Source of the DNA: Marinobacter guineae
Lineage (GTDB): Bacteria > Pseudomonadota > Gammaproteobacteria > Pseudomonadales > Oleiphilaceae
Direction: 5' to 3'
DNA length: 64,000 nucleotides
Assembly (NCBI RefSeq): GCF_002744735.1
Contig: NZ_KZ319340.1
Span: forward strand, 963,030 to 1,027,029
Shown here: one piece after another, positions 1 through 8,673 of the stretch
Position numbering within the stretch: position 1 is the first letter of the stretch
How the letters are laid out: every line of letters starts with the position of its first letter
Made by a program: the position numbers and the translations under genes
Notes under the pieces: model-generated
Databases searched by the model: none
Told to the model about the DNA's origin: nothing
The model's input: the letters and a program-made list of their open reading frames with translations, nothing else

Positions 1-754
1 CATCTAAAATACTGTAGCACTCATCACTGCCAATGGCCTCCAGCGCGCCGAGGGTACGTTCCCTGGAGCAGCTGCAACGGAAGGCGACCGGTTCCGCATC
101 GAACAGGCGCACGGTCTCCTCGTGGAACAGGCGGTGCAGGAGAGTTTCGCTGTCCAGTTCCAGAAGCTCGGAGGCCTCTACTGTCCGGGCGAGATGGTTG
201 ACCCGGTCCCACAGATCGTCATCTTCTTCTGTAGCGCCCGGCAGCCGCTGCAGCATCAGGCCGGCGGCGGCATTTTCATCAGCAAACAGGAACAGACTGG
301 TGGGAATCTGTTCCGAGCGTTCGAAATATTCTTCCAGACAGCCACCGAGGGTGTCCTGTTCCCGTGGTACCACACCCTGATAACGGTTGCCCTTGTTCGG
401 GGTAATTGTGATGGCCATACGGCCCTCGCCCAAAAGGGCATGGAAGCTCTCTTCGCTCACGGCGTGCTCGTCAAAGCGGGCCAGCCCCCGGATATGGCGG
501 TCGTGGCTGCACTCCGCCATCAGCGTGCGCAAGGGGCCTTCCCCCTGGGCCTGGATCGACAGGGTGCCCTCAAATTTCAGGGTGCTGCTCATCAGAATAC
601 TGGCTGCCAGGGTTTCTCCCAGCAGGCTTCGAACGGTGTCTGGGTAGGGCGCCTGGCTGCCGATTTCCCGATAGCTGTCTCCCAGTTGTACCCAGGCTCC
701 CCGCACCTGGCTGTGCTCGAAGATAAAACGTTGGAACTGGTCGCGGGATGCCAT
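1..754 (-). CDS. hslO: Redox-regulated chaperone Hsp33, 3' end cut by window edge
   Basis: Hsp33 is a cytoplasmic holdase that switches on under oxidative stress when its zinc-bound cysteines are oxidised. The 251 visible residues cover the N-terminal Hsp33 fold, and the first half of the zinc motif is present as CSC at residues 227-229. The second CxxC pair would lie beyond base 1, so the protein is incomplete. The ATG at 754 is preceded by an AGGAGA ribosome site. It is last in the order yrfG-hslR-hslO, the same order as in E. coli, 77 bases after hslR. The long plus-strand frame over it is a shadow. Confidence 0.93.
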   Translation of the reverse strand, partial: MASRDQFQRFIFEHSQVRGAWVQLGDSYREIGSQAPYPDTVRSLLGETLAASILMSSTLKFEGTLSIQAQGEGPLRTLMAECSHDRHIRGLARFDEHAVSEESFHALLGEGRMAITITPNKGNRYQGVVPREQDTLGGCLEEYFERSEQIPTSLFLFADENAAAGLMLQRLPGATEEDDDLWDRVNHLARTVEASELLELDSETLLHRLFHEETVRLFDAEPVAFRCSCSRERTLGALEAIGSDECYSILD

Positions 755-831
755 GATATGTCTCCTGAAAACTGAATGCCGGTCTTGGCAGTGATGATCC
801 CGTCAATACGCGCGGGAGTGCATGGAAGGGT

Positions 832-1239
832 TCAGATACCGTTTTGCTCGCGGAAACGCTGAATATCGCGGCGATCCTTTTTGGAGGGACGCCTGGCCGG
901 AGGAAGCTGAGCCGCCTGCATGGTTTTACGCTGCCAGGCCATTTCCTCGCGTTTTTTTACGCTTTCTTCGGTTTCGTGATACAGCTTCTGGGCTTCCGGT
1001 GCACCACGGCGCCGGTCGCTGATGTCGTCAACGATGATGACCATCTCCTGCCAGCCCAGGCGAAGGGTCAGTTTGGCGCCGGTCTCCACCAGTCTTCCGG
1101 GTTTGCAGCGCTGGCTGTTGTAATGAACCTTGCCGCCCTCAATCGCTTCCTTGGCCAGGGCCCGGGTCTTGTAGAAGCGAGCAGCCCAAAGCCATTTGTC
1201 GAGCCTAATCCGTTGGTCGTCAGGGGTTGATGCCGTCAT
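832..1239 (-). CDS. hslR: Heat shock protein 15, S4-domain RNA-binding protein
   Basis: Hsp15 binds free 50S ribosomal subunits that carry a nascent chain and helps recycle them after heat shock. The 135-residue protein has an S4 RNA-binding domain at about residues 11-60 (RLDKWLWAARFYKTRALA begins it) and a basic C-terminal tail rich in Lys and Arg, as in the family. Its length matches E. coli Hsp15. It lies 41 bases downstream of yrfG and 77 upstream of hslO, which supports a heat-shock operon. No clear sigma32 promoter was recognised. Confidence 0.93.
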   Translation of the reverse strand: MTASTPDDQRIRLDKWLWAARFYKTRALAKEAIEGGKVHYNSQRCKPGRLVETGAKLTLRLGWQEMVIIVDDISDRRRGAPEAQKLYHETEESVKKREEMAWQRKTMQAAQLPPARRPSKKDRRDIQRFREQNGI

Positions 1240-1280
1240 ATCTCCTCACCTGATGGGCTTGTAATCCGATTATAACCCTG

Positions 1281-1970
1281 TCATCGGACGGATGGCAGGG
1301 GTGAGCGCTGGCGCAGGGCCGGGAGGATTTCGTCGAAGTGGTGGATGCAGGGTATTTCCGGGTGCCGTGCCCGGGCCTGTTGCTGGCTGTCCGGCGCCAG
1401 TACCGCAAGACATTGCGCAATGCCGGCACTTCGGGCGCTCTCCAGCACCGGGAAGCTGTCGTCCACCATCAGGGTAGTTTCGGCCCGGTAAGGCGCCAGT
1501 CCGTGAAGATCGTGCCAGAATTCGGGATCTTCCTTGGGTTTTCCAAGCTGGTGGCTGGAAACAATGTCATCAACCCGGGCTGCAAGCCCGGTACGCCGGA
1601 GTTTCAGGGCCAGGGGGTCCGGGTGGCAGTTGGTGACAATCACCGAGCGAAGGCCGGATGCCCGAAGGGCGTCAAGGAAATCAGTCACGTGGGGCCGGTA
1701 ACCGATCCGGTCGCCGATTTCCGCTTTCAGGCCGGTGATGTCCAGGGAAAGCCGCTCACTCCAGTAGTCGGTGCAATACCAATTCAGGGAGCCGCGTTCG
1801 GCCATGATCATCGGGATCAGCCGGTCTTTGGCCTCCTGGGGATGAAGGTCATATTGCTCGGCGTAGCGCGCAGGCAGGTGCTCGAGCCAGAAGTGGTTAT
1901 CAAAATGCAGATCCAGCAGTGTTCCGTCCATGTCGAGGAACACCGTTTCGAGAGAAGACCAGTCAACCAT
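1281..1970 (-). CDS. yrfG: GMP/IMP 5'-nucleotidase of the HAD family
   Basis: HAD-superfamily phosphatase of the YrfG type, which dephosphorylates purine monophosphates. Motif I DMDGT is at about residues 13-17, motif II near VIVTNCH, and the motif III/IV region has GKPKEDPEF and MVDDSF. Two starts are possible: a TTG at 1976 and an ATG at 1970. I prefer the ATG, which gives 229 residues. The preceding minus-strand terminator ends only a few bases before the start, so the only Shine-Dalgarno-like AGG lies in the terminator arm. It heads the yrfG-hslR-hslO cluster. Confidence 0.88.
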   Translation of the reverse strand: MVDWSSLETVFLDMDGTLLDLHFDNHFWLEHLPARYAEQYDLHPQEAKDRLIPMIMAERGSLNWYCTDYWSERLSLDITGLKAEIGDRIGYRPHVTDFLDALRASGLRSVIVTNCHPDPLALKLRRTGLAARVDDIVSSHQLGKPKEDPEFWHDLHGLAPYRAETTLMVDDSFPVLESARSAGIAQCLAVLAPDSQQQARARHPEIPCIHHFDEILPALRQRSPLPSVR

Positions 1971-1973
1971 ATA

Positions 1974-2005
1974 CAAAAACAGCCTGAAGATTTTTCTTCA
2001 GGCTG
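1974..2005 (-). terminator. Intrinsic terminator between the 2065-2397 gene and yrfG
   Basis: Perfect 11-bp inverted repeat (1980-1990 with 1995-2005) around a 4-base loop, followed on the minus strand by five T residues at 1979-1975. It should end transcripts of the small upstream gene. It lies directly against the yrfG start, so it may also act as an attenuator or mask the yrfG ribosome site. Confidence 0.8.
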
Positions 2006-2064
2006 CCGGAGATCGCTCGCCGGGGCAAGCCGTGATAGTACGGAGGCTGTCCCGGAAAACCGGA

Positions 2065-2397
2065 TCAGTTGTCGGTCTGTTCAACCGTTTCCGGTTTGAC
2101 CCCGGTGCGGGTGCAGCCCAGACAACGAACAAAGGTGGCTCGGGCCGGGCCCATGACCAGCACTTCACCCGCTTCGTCGGCGTTACCGCCCAGCAGGGAG
2201 AAGGGCAGTGACACGAGGTATACGGCGCTGCCCACGATGGTGGTTGCCAGCAGGACCGGACGGGCAAAAATGGCGTCTCCGGTCATGGCCAGGGCCGATG
2301 GCTTCTCATCAACGGCACGGGCGTGGCCAACCGCCGAAAATGCCAGCAGGCAGGCTGCCACTGTGGCCACCAGGGTGCGGGGAATCTTGCGGGTCAT
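2065..2397 (-). CDS. Small exported or membrane protein of unknown function
   Basis: Not recognised. The 110-residue product has a Lys/Arg N terminus and a hydrophobic stretch ending in an Ala-x-Ala site near residues 25-28, consistent with a signal peptide. A second hydrophobic segment, at about residues 44-70, is rich in Leu, Val and Ser and could span the membrane. The C-terminal part carries two cysteines in the motif CLGC. A minus-strand terminator follows 60 bases after the stop, so it appears to be a single-gene transcript. The upstream 183 bases to mutM hold no gene that I can support. Confidence 0.7.
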   Translation of the reverse strand: MTRKIPRTLVATVAACLLAFSAVGHARAVDEKPSALAMTGDAIFARPVLLATTIVGSAVYLVSLPFSLLGGNADEAGEVLVMGPARATFVRCLGCTRTGVKPETVEQTDN

Positions 2398-2580
2398 CGT
2401 ACTGTCTCCTGAGCTTCTGGCCCTTGTCGATGCTGTGTTCAGGGGAAATCAGCATCCCGATCGCATCGTGTGAATACGACCCTATTGTAAACGGTGGGCA
2501 TTAATTCTCTGTTAACTATGAATCATATTTGCGTATTTTCAAACGATTTTTCGTTGCGGATTGTGCATTTTCGTTAGCGT

Positions 2581-3393
2581 TCAGCGCTGACAGCGGGGGC
2601 AATACACCGTGGCACGGTTGTTCATGCGAATTTCTTTTAGCGGGGTTTCGCATTCCTTACAGGGTTCTCCGCCACGGCCATACACCAGCAGGGACTGGGC
2701 AAAGTAGCCCGGCTTGCCGTCGCTGTTGACGAAATCCCTCAGGGTGGTACCGCCCATCAGGATGGCTGCGCTGAGGGTCTCCCGAATGGCCTCGGCCAGC
2801 CGGTGATAGCGGTCCAGGCTGATGCGACCCGCCTTGCGCCGGGGGTGTATGCCCGACTTGAACAGGGCTTCATTGGCGTAGATGTTGCCAACGCCCACCA
2901 CCACGTGATTGTCCATGATGAAGGACTTCACTGGCGTGTTTTTGCCTCGGGAGCGCCGGAACAGCACTGCACCGTTGAATTCCGGCGCCAGAGGTTCCGG
3001 CCCCAGGTGGCTGATCAGGGGGTGCTCTGTGACGGAGTGCGCCCAGAGCCAGCAGCCAAAGCGCCGGGGATCGTTGAAGCGCAGGATGACACCGGATTGT
3101 AGAGCCAGGTCGATATGGTCATGGGCCATAGGTGGGGTGTCATCGGTAATGATCCGGAGGCTGCCGGACATGCCCAAGTGAACAATCACCGTTCCCTGGT
3201 CCATGTTGAGGAATAAATATTTTGCACGCCGGTCTATACTTCTTATGACTTGAGCCCTGAGTCTCTCGCCCAGATCCGCCGGAACCGGCCACCTCAGGCT
3301 GCCGTTTCGCACAGTAACACCAACGATGGTCTGGCCTTCGCAATGGGGCGCAATGCCGCGGCGGGTGGTTTCGACTTCAGGCAGTTCGGGCAA
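2581..3393 (-). CDS. mutM: Formamidopyrimidine-DNA glycosylase (Fpg)
   Basis: Bifunctional glycosylase and AP lyase that removes 8-oxoguanine and other oxidised purines from DNA. The 270-residue protein starts with the catalytic PELPEVE signature, in which Pro2 is the nucleophile after Met removal and Glu3 assists. It ends with a four-cysteine zinc finger at Cys245, Cys248, Cys265 and Cys268. Length and both motifs fit the family exactly. It stands alone on the minus strand, divergent from the desaturase gene. Confidence 0.97.
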   Translation of the reverse strand: MPELPEVETTRRGIAPHCEGQTIVGVTVRNGSLRWPVPADLGERLRAQVIRSIDRRAKYLFLNMDQGTVIVHLGMSGSLRIITDDTPPMAHDHIDLALQSGVILRFNDPRRFGCWLWAHSVTEHPLISHLGPEPLAPEFNGAVLFRRSRGKNTPVKSFIMDNHVVVGVGNIYANEALFKSGIHPRRKAGRISLDRYHRLAEAIRETLSAAILMGGTTLRDFVNSDGKPGYFAQSLLVYGRGGEPCKECETPLKEIRMNNRATVYCPRCQR

Positions 3394-3531
3394 GGGTGAT
3401 TCTCCGCAGGAAAAGGCACAAGTTTAATCAGTAACAATTTTGCAGCCAAATGCTGTTGTTGTGGCTTACAGCTGTACGCTAAAGTGAAGAAGTTGGCCTT
3501 GCGCCATAGATGATGATTTTGAGGATTTACT

Positions 3532-4710
3532 ATGTGGTTTAATGGTCTTCTTGACCTGTCGGTGATGCAACTCGTTCTGGTTACGCTTGGAATGACCCAC
3601 ATCACGATTGTCAGTGTAACGCTCTACCTGCATCGCCATTCGGCGCACAACTCGCTGGATCTGCATCCGGCCCTGAAACACTTTTTCCGGTTCTGGCTGT
3701 GGCTGACCACCGCCCAGAACACGAAGGAATGGACAGCCATTCACCGCAAACACCACGCCAAATGCGAAACCGAGGAAGATCCTCACAGCCCGGTGGTGTT
3801 GGGTATCCGCAAGGTCCTGTTCGAGGGTGCCGAACTTTATGCCGAGTCGGCAACGGCGGAGACCCTTGAGCGATATGGCCAGCGCACCCCGGAAGACTGG
3901 GTCGAGCGTAAGGTTTACAGCCGGTATCGGATGCTGGGTATCACACTGATGGCGGTCATCAATCTGGCGCTGTTCGGTGTTCATGGCATCTGGATCTGGG
4001 CGGTGCAGATGATGTGGATCCCGGTATGGGCGGCTGGCGTGGTGAATGGTATCGGCCACTGGATGGGTTATCGCAACTATGAATGTGCCGATAACGCCCG
4101 GAACATCTCACCCCTCGGGCTGCTGATCGGTGGCGAAGAGCTGCATAACAACCATCACACCTATCCGAACTCCTCCAAGCTGTCCCGGCGCTGGTTCGAA
4201 GTGGACATAGGCTGGGGCTATATCCGGCTATTCCAGTTGTTCGGGCTGGCGAAGCCGAAAGGGTTCCGCCCGATTGCCCATCATGTGCCCGGTAAGATCG
4301 ATGTTGACGTGGAAACCGTTCAGGCCATTGCCAATAACCGGTTTGATATCATGCGTCAGTACCGCAAGCGGGTGATGGAGCCCGTGCTGCGCCAGCAGAA
4401 GGCGCTTATGGACGATGAAATCCGTCCCAGGTACCGGAAGCTCAAGCATTTGCTGTCTCGTGAAGTCACACTGATTCAGCCCAAGGAAAAAGAAACCCTG
4501 GAGACGGTGCTGGAACGTAACGCCGTGCTGCGCCAGATCTACGAGAAGAGTCATGAGTTACAGGCACTCTGGCGCCAGCGGGGGCTCAAGCCCCAGGATA
4601 AGCTTAACGCCCTGATGGAGTGGTGCCGGGAAGCGGAAGCCAGTGGTATCCGTTATCTGGAAGAGTTTGCCGAGCACCTACGGGCCTACTCCCTGCGGCC
4701 CGCGGGCTGA
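3532..4710 (+). CDS. desA: Membrane fatty-acid desaturase of the DesA (delta-9) type
   Basis: Di-iron membrane desaturase that introduces a double bond into acyl chains, probably of phospholipids as for the Pseudomonas DesA of similar length. All three histidine boxes are present: HRHSAH at 34-39, HRKHH at 71-75 and HNNHH at 205-209. Hydrophobic segments lie at about residues 8-30 and 135-175. A charged, probably cytoplasmic C-terminal region of about 150 residues follows the last box. The function is known for the family; the exact substrate is inferred. It is transcribed alone and followed by a strong terminator. Confidence 0.9.
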   Translation: MWFNGLLDLSVMQLVLVTLGMTHITIVSVTLYLHRHSAHNSLDLHPALKHFFRFWLWLTTAQNTKEWTAIHRKHHAKCETEEDPHSPVVLGIRKVLFEGAELYAESATAETLERYGQRTPEDWVERKVYSRYRMLGITLMAVINLALFGVHGIWIWAVQMMWIPVWAAGVVNGIGHWMGYRNYECADNARNISPLGLLIGGEELHNNHHTYPNSSKLSRRWFEVDIGWGYIRLFQLFGLAKPKGFRPIAHHVPGKIDVDVETVQAIANNRFDIMRQYRKRVMEPVLRQQKALMDDEIRPRYRKLKHLLSREVTLIQPKEKETLETVLERNAVLRQIYEKSHELQALWRQRGLKPQDKLNALMEWCREAEASGIRYLEEFAEHLRAYSLRPAG

Positions 4711-4743
4711 TCAGGCTCACGAGTTCGACAAGACCTGTGAACT

Positions 4744-4779
4744 GGGGGTCAGATGAAAGCTTTCATCTGACCCCTTTTT
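4744..4779 (+). terminator. Strong intrinsic terminator after desA
   Basis: A perfect 30-base palindrome at 4745-4774 (15-bp arms without an obvious loop, centred on AGCT) is followed by five T residues. It ends the desaturase transcript and abuts the stop codon of convergent rsmD. Confidence 0.9.
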
Positions 4780-5429
4780 CATTCCGCCCCGGTCATTACC
4801 CGAAACAGGGAATAGGTCACCTGACCAGCGCTTTTCTGGCGATGTAACTGCCAGGTGGCTGGTACGACCGGGGTCGGGATTTCACTTTCGTGTTCCACGT
4901 ACACCCAACCCCCTGGCATGATCCATTCCTGCTGGTCAAGGAGCGGGAACAGTCTTTCAAGCCAGCCCTGTCGGAACGGCGGATCCATGAACACAATGTC
5001 GAACGGTGGCCGGCTCCGCTGTTTCAGGTAGTTTTCAACGCCTGCACAGACCACTTCACCGCCGTTGGATTTCAACAGCCTGAGGTTGTCCCTTAATGCC
5101 GTGGCCAATGCCGGAGTGTGGTCCACCAGTGTGACCGTGGCAGCGCCCCGGGAAAGTGCCTCCAGACCCAAGGCGCCGGAGCCGGCAAACAGATCCAGGC
5201 AATCACTGCCGGCAAGGTGAAAGGAGAGCCAGTTGAACAGGGTTTCCCGGGTTCGGGCCGGTGTCGGCCGAACGCCGCCAGCGTCCGGAAAGCGCAGTTT
5301 CCGGCTGCGCCAGTCGCCGCCTATGATGCGCAGCTCGCCGGTCCCGGCCTCGTTCCGGGATGAAGCAGGGCCGGACCTTCGTTGTGGTTTGCCTGGTTGG
5401 CTCCGGTTTGCGGGGTTTCGGCGCGCCAT
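4779..5429 (-). CDS. rsmD: 16S rRNA (guanine966-N2)-methyltransferase
   Basis: SAM-dependent methyltransferase that modifies G966 of 16S rRNA during 30S assembly. The 216-residue protein has the SAM-binding loop LDLFAGSGALG near the middle and the catalytic DPPF motif (FMDPPF), as expected for RsmD. An N-terminal extension of about 30 residues is basic and probably disordered. It is divergent from ftsY, the usual arrangement in gammaproteobacteria. Its stop codon touches the T-tract of the desA terminator. Confidence 0.95.
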   Translation of the reverse strand: MARRNPANRSQPGKPQRRSGPASSRNEAGTGELRIIGGDWRSRKLRFPDAGGVRPTPARTRETLFNWLSFHLAGSDCLDLFAGSGALGLEALSRGAATVTLVDHTPALATALRDNLRLLKSNGGEVVCAGVENYLKQRSRPPFDIVFMDPPFRQGWLERLFPLLDQQEWIMPGGWVYVEHESEIPTPVVPATWQLHRQKSAGQVTYSLFRVMTGAE

Positions 5430-5535
5430 GTTTGCAGCTCCAGAGGCGGGTCTGATTCGGAATATCTGGTGGCATGGTAACGGAAACCGACGCTGGCGCG
5501 ATAATCCGGCCAGGCCTCACTTCACCGGGACAGTC

Positions 5536-5544
5536 TGCTAGAAT
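5536..5544 (+). promoter_or_regulatory. Probable extended -10 promoter for ftsY
   Basis: TGCTAGAAT matches an extended -10 element (TGnTAGAAT). A weak -35 candidate, CTCACT, lies 17 bases upstream. The distance to the ftsY start at 5590 is about 45 bases, which suits a short leader. Assigned from pattern alone. Confidence 0.5.
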
Positions 5545-5589
5545 GTCGGCTTTATTTGTCCCGCCCATTCAGACTGATGGTATGACTTT

Positions 5590-6765
5590 ATGACGGCAGA
5601 GTGGATTTCAATCGGCCTCCTGGCCCTTCTTGTGCTCGTATTTGTTCTGGATATTGCTGGTAACCGAAGCCGCGCGCCCCGGCCCAAACCGGTTCCGCAA
5701 CGTAAGCCGGAAGTTGCGAAGGGGCCGGCACCTGAGCCGGTCGAGAGCGAAGCGCCAGCTGCCGTCGAGACACCCGCCAGGCCAGAGCCAGTTCCGGAGC
5801 CCGAAGCAGTTCCCGAACCGGAGAAAATGCCGGAACCTGAACCTCAGGTCAGTGTGTTCGAGCGCATTCGGCAGGGCCTGGGCAAAACCCGGGCGAACCT
5901 GACCGGCGGCCTGTCGGACCTCTTCTCGCTGAGCAAGAAAATTGACGAAGATCTGCTGGAGGAAATCGAGACCACACTCTTGATGGCCGATGTCGGCGTC
6001 ACCGCTACCTCCGAAATTATCGATTCCCTGACCGACAAGCTTGAGCGCAATCAGCTCAAGGACGGTGAGGCCCTGCGCAAGGCTCTCAGGGATGAGCTGC
6101 ACGGTCTGCTGAAAGATGTGACCAAGCCCTTGGAAGTGGATGCCGGCAAGACACCCTATGTGATTCTGATGGTGGGTGTTAACGGGGTGGGTAAAACCAC
6201 GACCATTGGCAAGCTCACCAAAAAATTCCTGAACGAGGGTAAATCGGTGATGCTGGCGGCAGGTGATACTTTCCGAGCGGCCGCCGTTGAGCAGCTGCAG
6301 GTGTGGGGGGAGCGTAATAACGTGCCGGTGGTGGCGCAACATACCGGTGCTGACAGTGCTTCGGTAATTTTTGACGGCATTCAGTCCGCCAAGTCTCGTG
6401 GGGTGGACGTTCTGATTGCCGATACCGCCGGGCGGTTGCAGAACAAGGACAACCTGATGAGCGAGCTGGAGAAGGTTGTCCGGGTGATGAAAAAGCTGGA
6501 TGAAACCGCGCCGCACGAGGTGATGCTGGTGCTGGATGCCGGCACCGGCCAGAACGCTCTGAGCCAGGCCCAGGTGTTCCAGCAGGCCGTCGGTGTGAGC
6601 GGCATTACCTTAACGAAACTGGACGGCACCGCCAAAGGCGGTATTGTGTTCGCCATTGCCCGTCAGTTGCAGCTGCCCATCCGCTTTATCGGGGTCGGTG
6701 AGCAGGTGGACGACCTGCGCAGTTTCGACGCTGAAACCTTTGTGGATGCACTGTTTGACGAATAG
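5590..6765 (+). CDS. ftsY: Signal recognition particle receptor FtsY with N-terminal membrane segment
   Basis: SRP-receptor GTPase that docks ribosome-SRP complexes at the inner membrane. The NG domain has the P-loop GVNGVGKT at about 196-203, DTAGR, and TKLDGTAKGG near the C terminus. The first 22 residues form a clear hydrophobic segment, followed by a Pro/Glu/Lys-rich linker to about residue 85. This makes it a membrane-anchored version, unlike the acidic soluble A domain of E. coli FtsY. It is followed after 29 bases by ftsE and then ftsX and rpoH, the conserved cluster order. Confidence 0.97.
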   Translation: MTAEWISIGLLALLVLVFVLDIAGNRSRAPRPKPVPQRKPEVAKGPAPEPVESEAPAAVETPARPEPVPEPEAVPEPEKMPEPEPQVSVFERIRQGLGKTRANLTGGLSDLFSLSKKIDEDLLEEIETTLLMADVGVTATSEIIDSLTDKLERNQLKDGEALRKALRDELHGLLKDVTKPLEVDAGKTPYVILMVGVNGVGKTTTIGKLTKKFLNEGKSVMLAAGDTFRAAAVEQLQVWGERNNVPVVAQHTGADSASVIFDGIQSAKSRGVDVLIADTAGRLQNKDNLMSELEKVVRVMKKLDETAPHEVMLVLDAGTGQNALSQAQVFQQAVGVSGITLTKLDGTAKGGIVFAIARQLQLPIRFIGVGEQVDDLRSFDAETFVDALFDE

Positions 6766-6794
6766 CCCGGAGTTAAACGCAGCGGTAGCCGTTC

Positions 6795-7484
6795 ATGATT
6801 GAGTTTCGTCAGGTCACCAAGCGATACGACAGTGATCACACCGCCCTGCGCCAGGTCAATTTTGGCCTGGAGCGCGGTGAGCTGGCGTTCCTCACCGGCC
6901 ATTCCGGTGCCGGTAAAAGCACCCTTCTGAAACTGATTATGGTGATGGAGCGTCCTACTGCCGGCGAAGTGATCGTTGGCGGGCAGGTACTGAACCGTTT
7001 GCCCCGCCGCCAGATCCCTTACATTCGCCGCCACATCGGCGTGGTGTTCCAGAACCATCAACTGCTGTTTGACCGCACGGTTTTTGACAATGTGGCCATG
7101 CCCCTGGAAGTCATGGGGGCATCCCCACGGGACACCGGGCGTCGAGTCCGTGCCGCCCTGGATAAGGTTGGATTGCTGAACAAGGAAAAAATGAATCCGA
7201 TGCAGCTCTCCGGTGGTGAGCAACAGAGGGTGGGTATTGCCCGGGCAGTGGTTAACAAGCCCCCGGTACTGCTGGCGGATGAGCCCACTGGTAACCTTGA
7301 CCCCGCGCTGTCTTCAGACATCATGAATCTCTTTGGTCAGTTCAGCCAGGTGGGTGTCACTGTACTGATTGCCACCCACGATATTGCCCTGATCAACGAA
7401 ATGGGGCGGCGGACCCTGACGCTTGATCACGGTCGCCTTACAGCCGCTGGCGCGCCGGATACGGGAGGTGTGAGTGGCCACTGA
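6795..7484 (+). CDS. ftsE: Cell-division ATPase FtsE
   Basis: ATPase subunit of the FtsEX complex, which controls septal peptidoglycan hydrolases through periplasmic partners. The 229 residues carry Walker A GHSGAGKST at 35-43, the signature LSGGEQQR and Walker B LLADEPTGNLD. Its stop codon overlaps the ftsX GTG start by 11 bases, which implies translational coupling. The length is typical for FtsE. Confidence 0.97.
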   Translation: MIEFRQVTKRYDSDHTALRQVNFGLERGELAFLTGHSGAGKSTLLKLIMVMERPTAGEVIVGGQVLNRLPRRQIPYIRRHIGVVFQNHQLLFDRTVFDNVAMPLEVMGASPRDTGRRVRAALDKVGLLNKEKMNPMQLSGGEQQRVGIARAVVNKPPVLLADEPTGNLDPALSSDIMNLFGQFSQVGVTVLIATHDIALINEMGRRTLTLDHGRLTAAGAPDTGGVSGH

Positions 7485-8478
7485 CCCCCGTCGAAAGCCG
7501 GAGCAGTCCCGTGGAGCCAACAGGGCTCGCTCGGCATGGCGCGAGCAGGCGGAAAGCTACCTGACCCATCACCGAAAGGTGGCCCGGGACAGCGCCCAGC
7601 GCCTATGGCATACGCCGGTTGCCAGCCTGATGACCTGGACAGTCATGGGGGTGGCGCTGGCGCTGCCGGTCGCGCTGCTATTGTTGCTGACCAGTCTTCA
7701 GGGTGTGAGTGCTGGCTGGGAGAGCAGTGCGCGGGTGACGGCCTATATTGACCTGGACGTGCCCCTTGAACAGGCCCGCGAGCTCCGTGGCGAGATGGCA
7801 GCAGATGGCCGGGTCGCCAGTGTTGAACTGGTGGACCGCGATCAGGCGCTGAAAGAGTTCAGGGCATCGTCCGGGCTTGAAGATGCCCTGGATTACCTGG
7901 AAGAAAACCCCTTGCCGCACACGCTGCTGGTGACGCCGGAGGAAAGCGCCCGTTCTGCCGAAGGCGTGGAAGCTCTGGTCCGGTTTATGGAGGGGATGGA
8001 AGGCGTCGAGCGGGTTCAGGTGGATCTGGGCTGGTTGCAGCGCCTGAATGCCATGACCGATCTGTTGGCCCGGGCTGTGTGGGCGCTGGCTATCCTGCTT
8101 GCGGCTGCGGTGGTGCTGGTGATAGGTAATACTGTGCGGCTATCAATCGAGAGCCGGCGGGATGAAATTCTCGTCGCCAAACTGGTGGGCGGTACCGACG
8201 GCTTCGTTCGCAGGCCCTTTCTCTACACCGGCGCCTGGTTTGGTCTGGGTGGAGGGGTAGTTGCACTGATATTGTTGCAGCTCTCCTTGTGGTGGCTCAG
8301 TGGGCCCATAGAGCGGCTGGCAGGCCTGTACCGGAGCGATTTCTCGCTCAACGGACTGAACTTTGATGGTGCCCTGGCGTTGATTATTGTAGCGATGCTG
8401 CTAGGCTGGCTTGGCGCCTGGGTCGCGGTGAAGCGTCATCTGGATGACATGGAACCGGGCGATATTGCCGGAGGATAA
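7474..8478 (+). CDS. ftsX: Cell-division membrane protein FtsX
   Basis: Permease-like partner of FtsE. The 334-residue protein has a basic cytoplasmic N terminus of about 50 residues, a first membrane segment near residues 50-72, a large periplasmic loop of about 130 residues and three C-terminal membrane segments (about 205-225, 250-275, 300-320). This is the FtsX topology. It starts at GTG 7474 inside the end of ftsE. The 195 bases after it hold the rpoH promoters. Confidence 0.96.
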   Translation: MATDPRRKPEQSRGANRARSAWREQAESYLTHHRKVARDSAQRLWHTPVASLMTWTVMGVALALPVALLLLLTSLQGVSAGWESSARVTAYIDLDVPLEQARELRGEMAADGRVASVELVDRDQALKEFRASSGLEDALDYLEENPLPHTLLVTPEESARSAEGVEALVRFMEGMEGVERVQVDLGWLQRLNAMTDLLARAVWALAILLAAAVVLVIGNTVRLSIESRRDEILVAKLVGGTDGFVRRPFLYTGAWFGLGGGVVALILLQLSLWWLSGPIERLAGLYRSDFSLNGLNFDGALALIIVAMLLGWLGAWVAVKRHLDDMEPGDIAGG

Positions 8479-8599
8479 TGATCCGGATAGCGGGAAAACC
8501 GTATTGTGGAAACAGCTTCCGCTGACGTAGTGTCAAAGTCAGCAGAGCCACGGTGAATTTCCCAGATGGTTGATTAATAACGTTTTACTGGGAAGTTCG

Positions 8600-8627
8600 G
8601 GAACTTTTAAGGTTCTTGGCGGTCTAA
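8600..8627 (+). promoter_or_regulatory. SigmaE (RpoE/AlgU)-type promoter of rpoH
   Basis: GGAACTT at 8600-8606 is followed 16 bases later by TCTAA at 8623-8627, matching the known sigmaE pattern GAACTT-N16/17-TCTGA. In E. coli and Pseudomonas rpoH is a known sigmaE/AlgU target. The -35 lies in a perfect 14-base palindrome at 8593-8606 (AAGTTC-GG-GAACTT). Confidence 0.72.
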
Positions 8628-8644
8628 GTAGTCATTGATATATT
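8616..8644 (+). promoter_or_regulatory. Sigma70-type promoter of rpoH, interleaved with the sigmaE promoter
   Basis: TTGGCG at 8616-8621, a 17-base spacer and TATATT at 8639-8644. The predicted start near 8651 leaves a leader of only about 22 bases before the ATG at 8674, with GGAGG as ribosome site. The -35 lies inside the spacer of the sigmaE promoter, so the two polymerase forms cannot bind at the same time. Confidence 0.65.
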
Positions 8645-8673
8645 CAAGGACCGTCGGGTTCGGAGGTTAAAGC

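Noticed and set aside
5608..6516. 302-residue minus-strand frame opposite ftsY
   Set aside because: Shadow of a well-supported gene.
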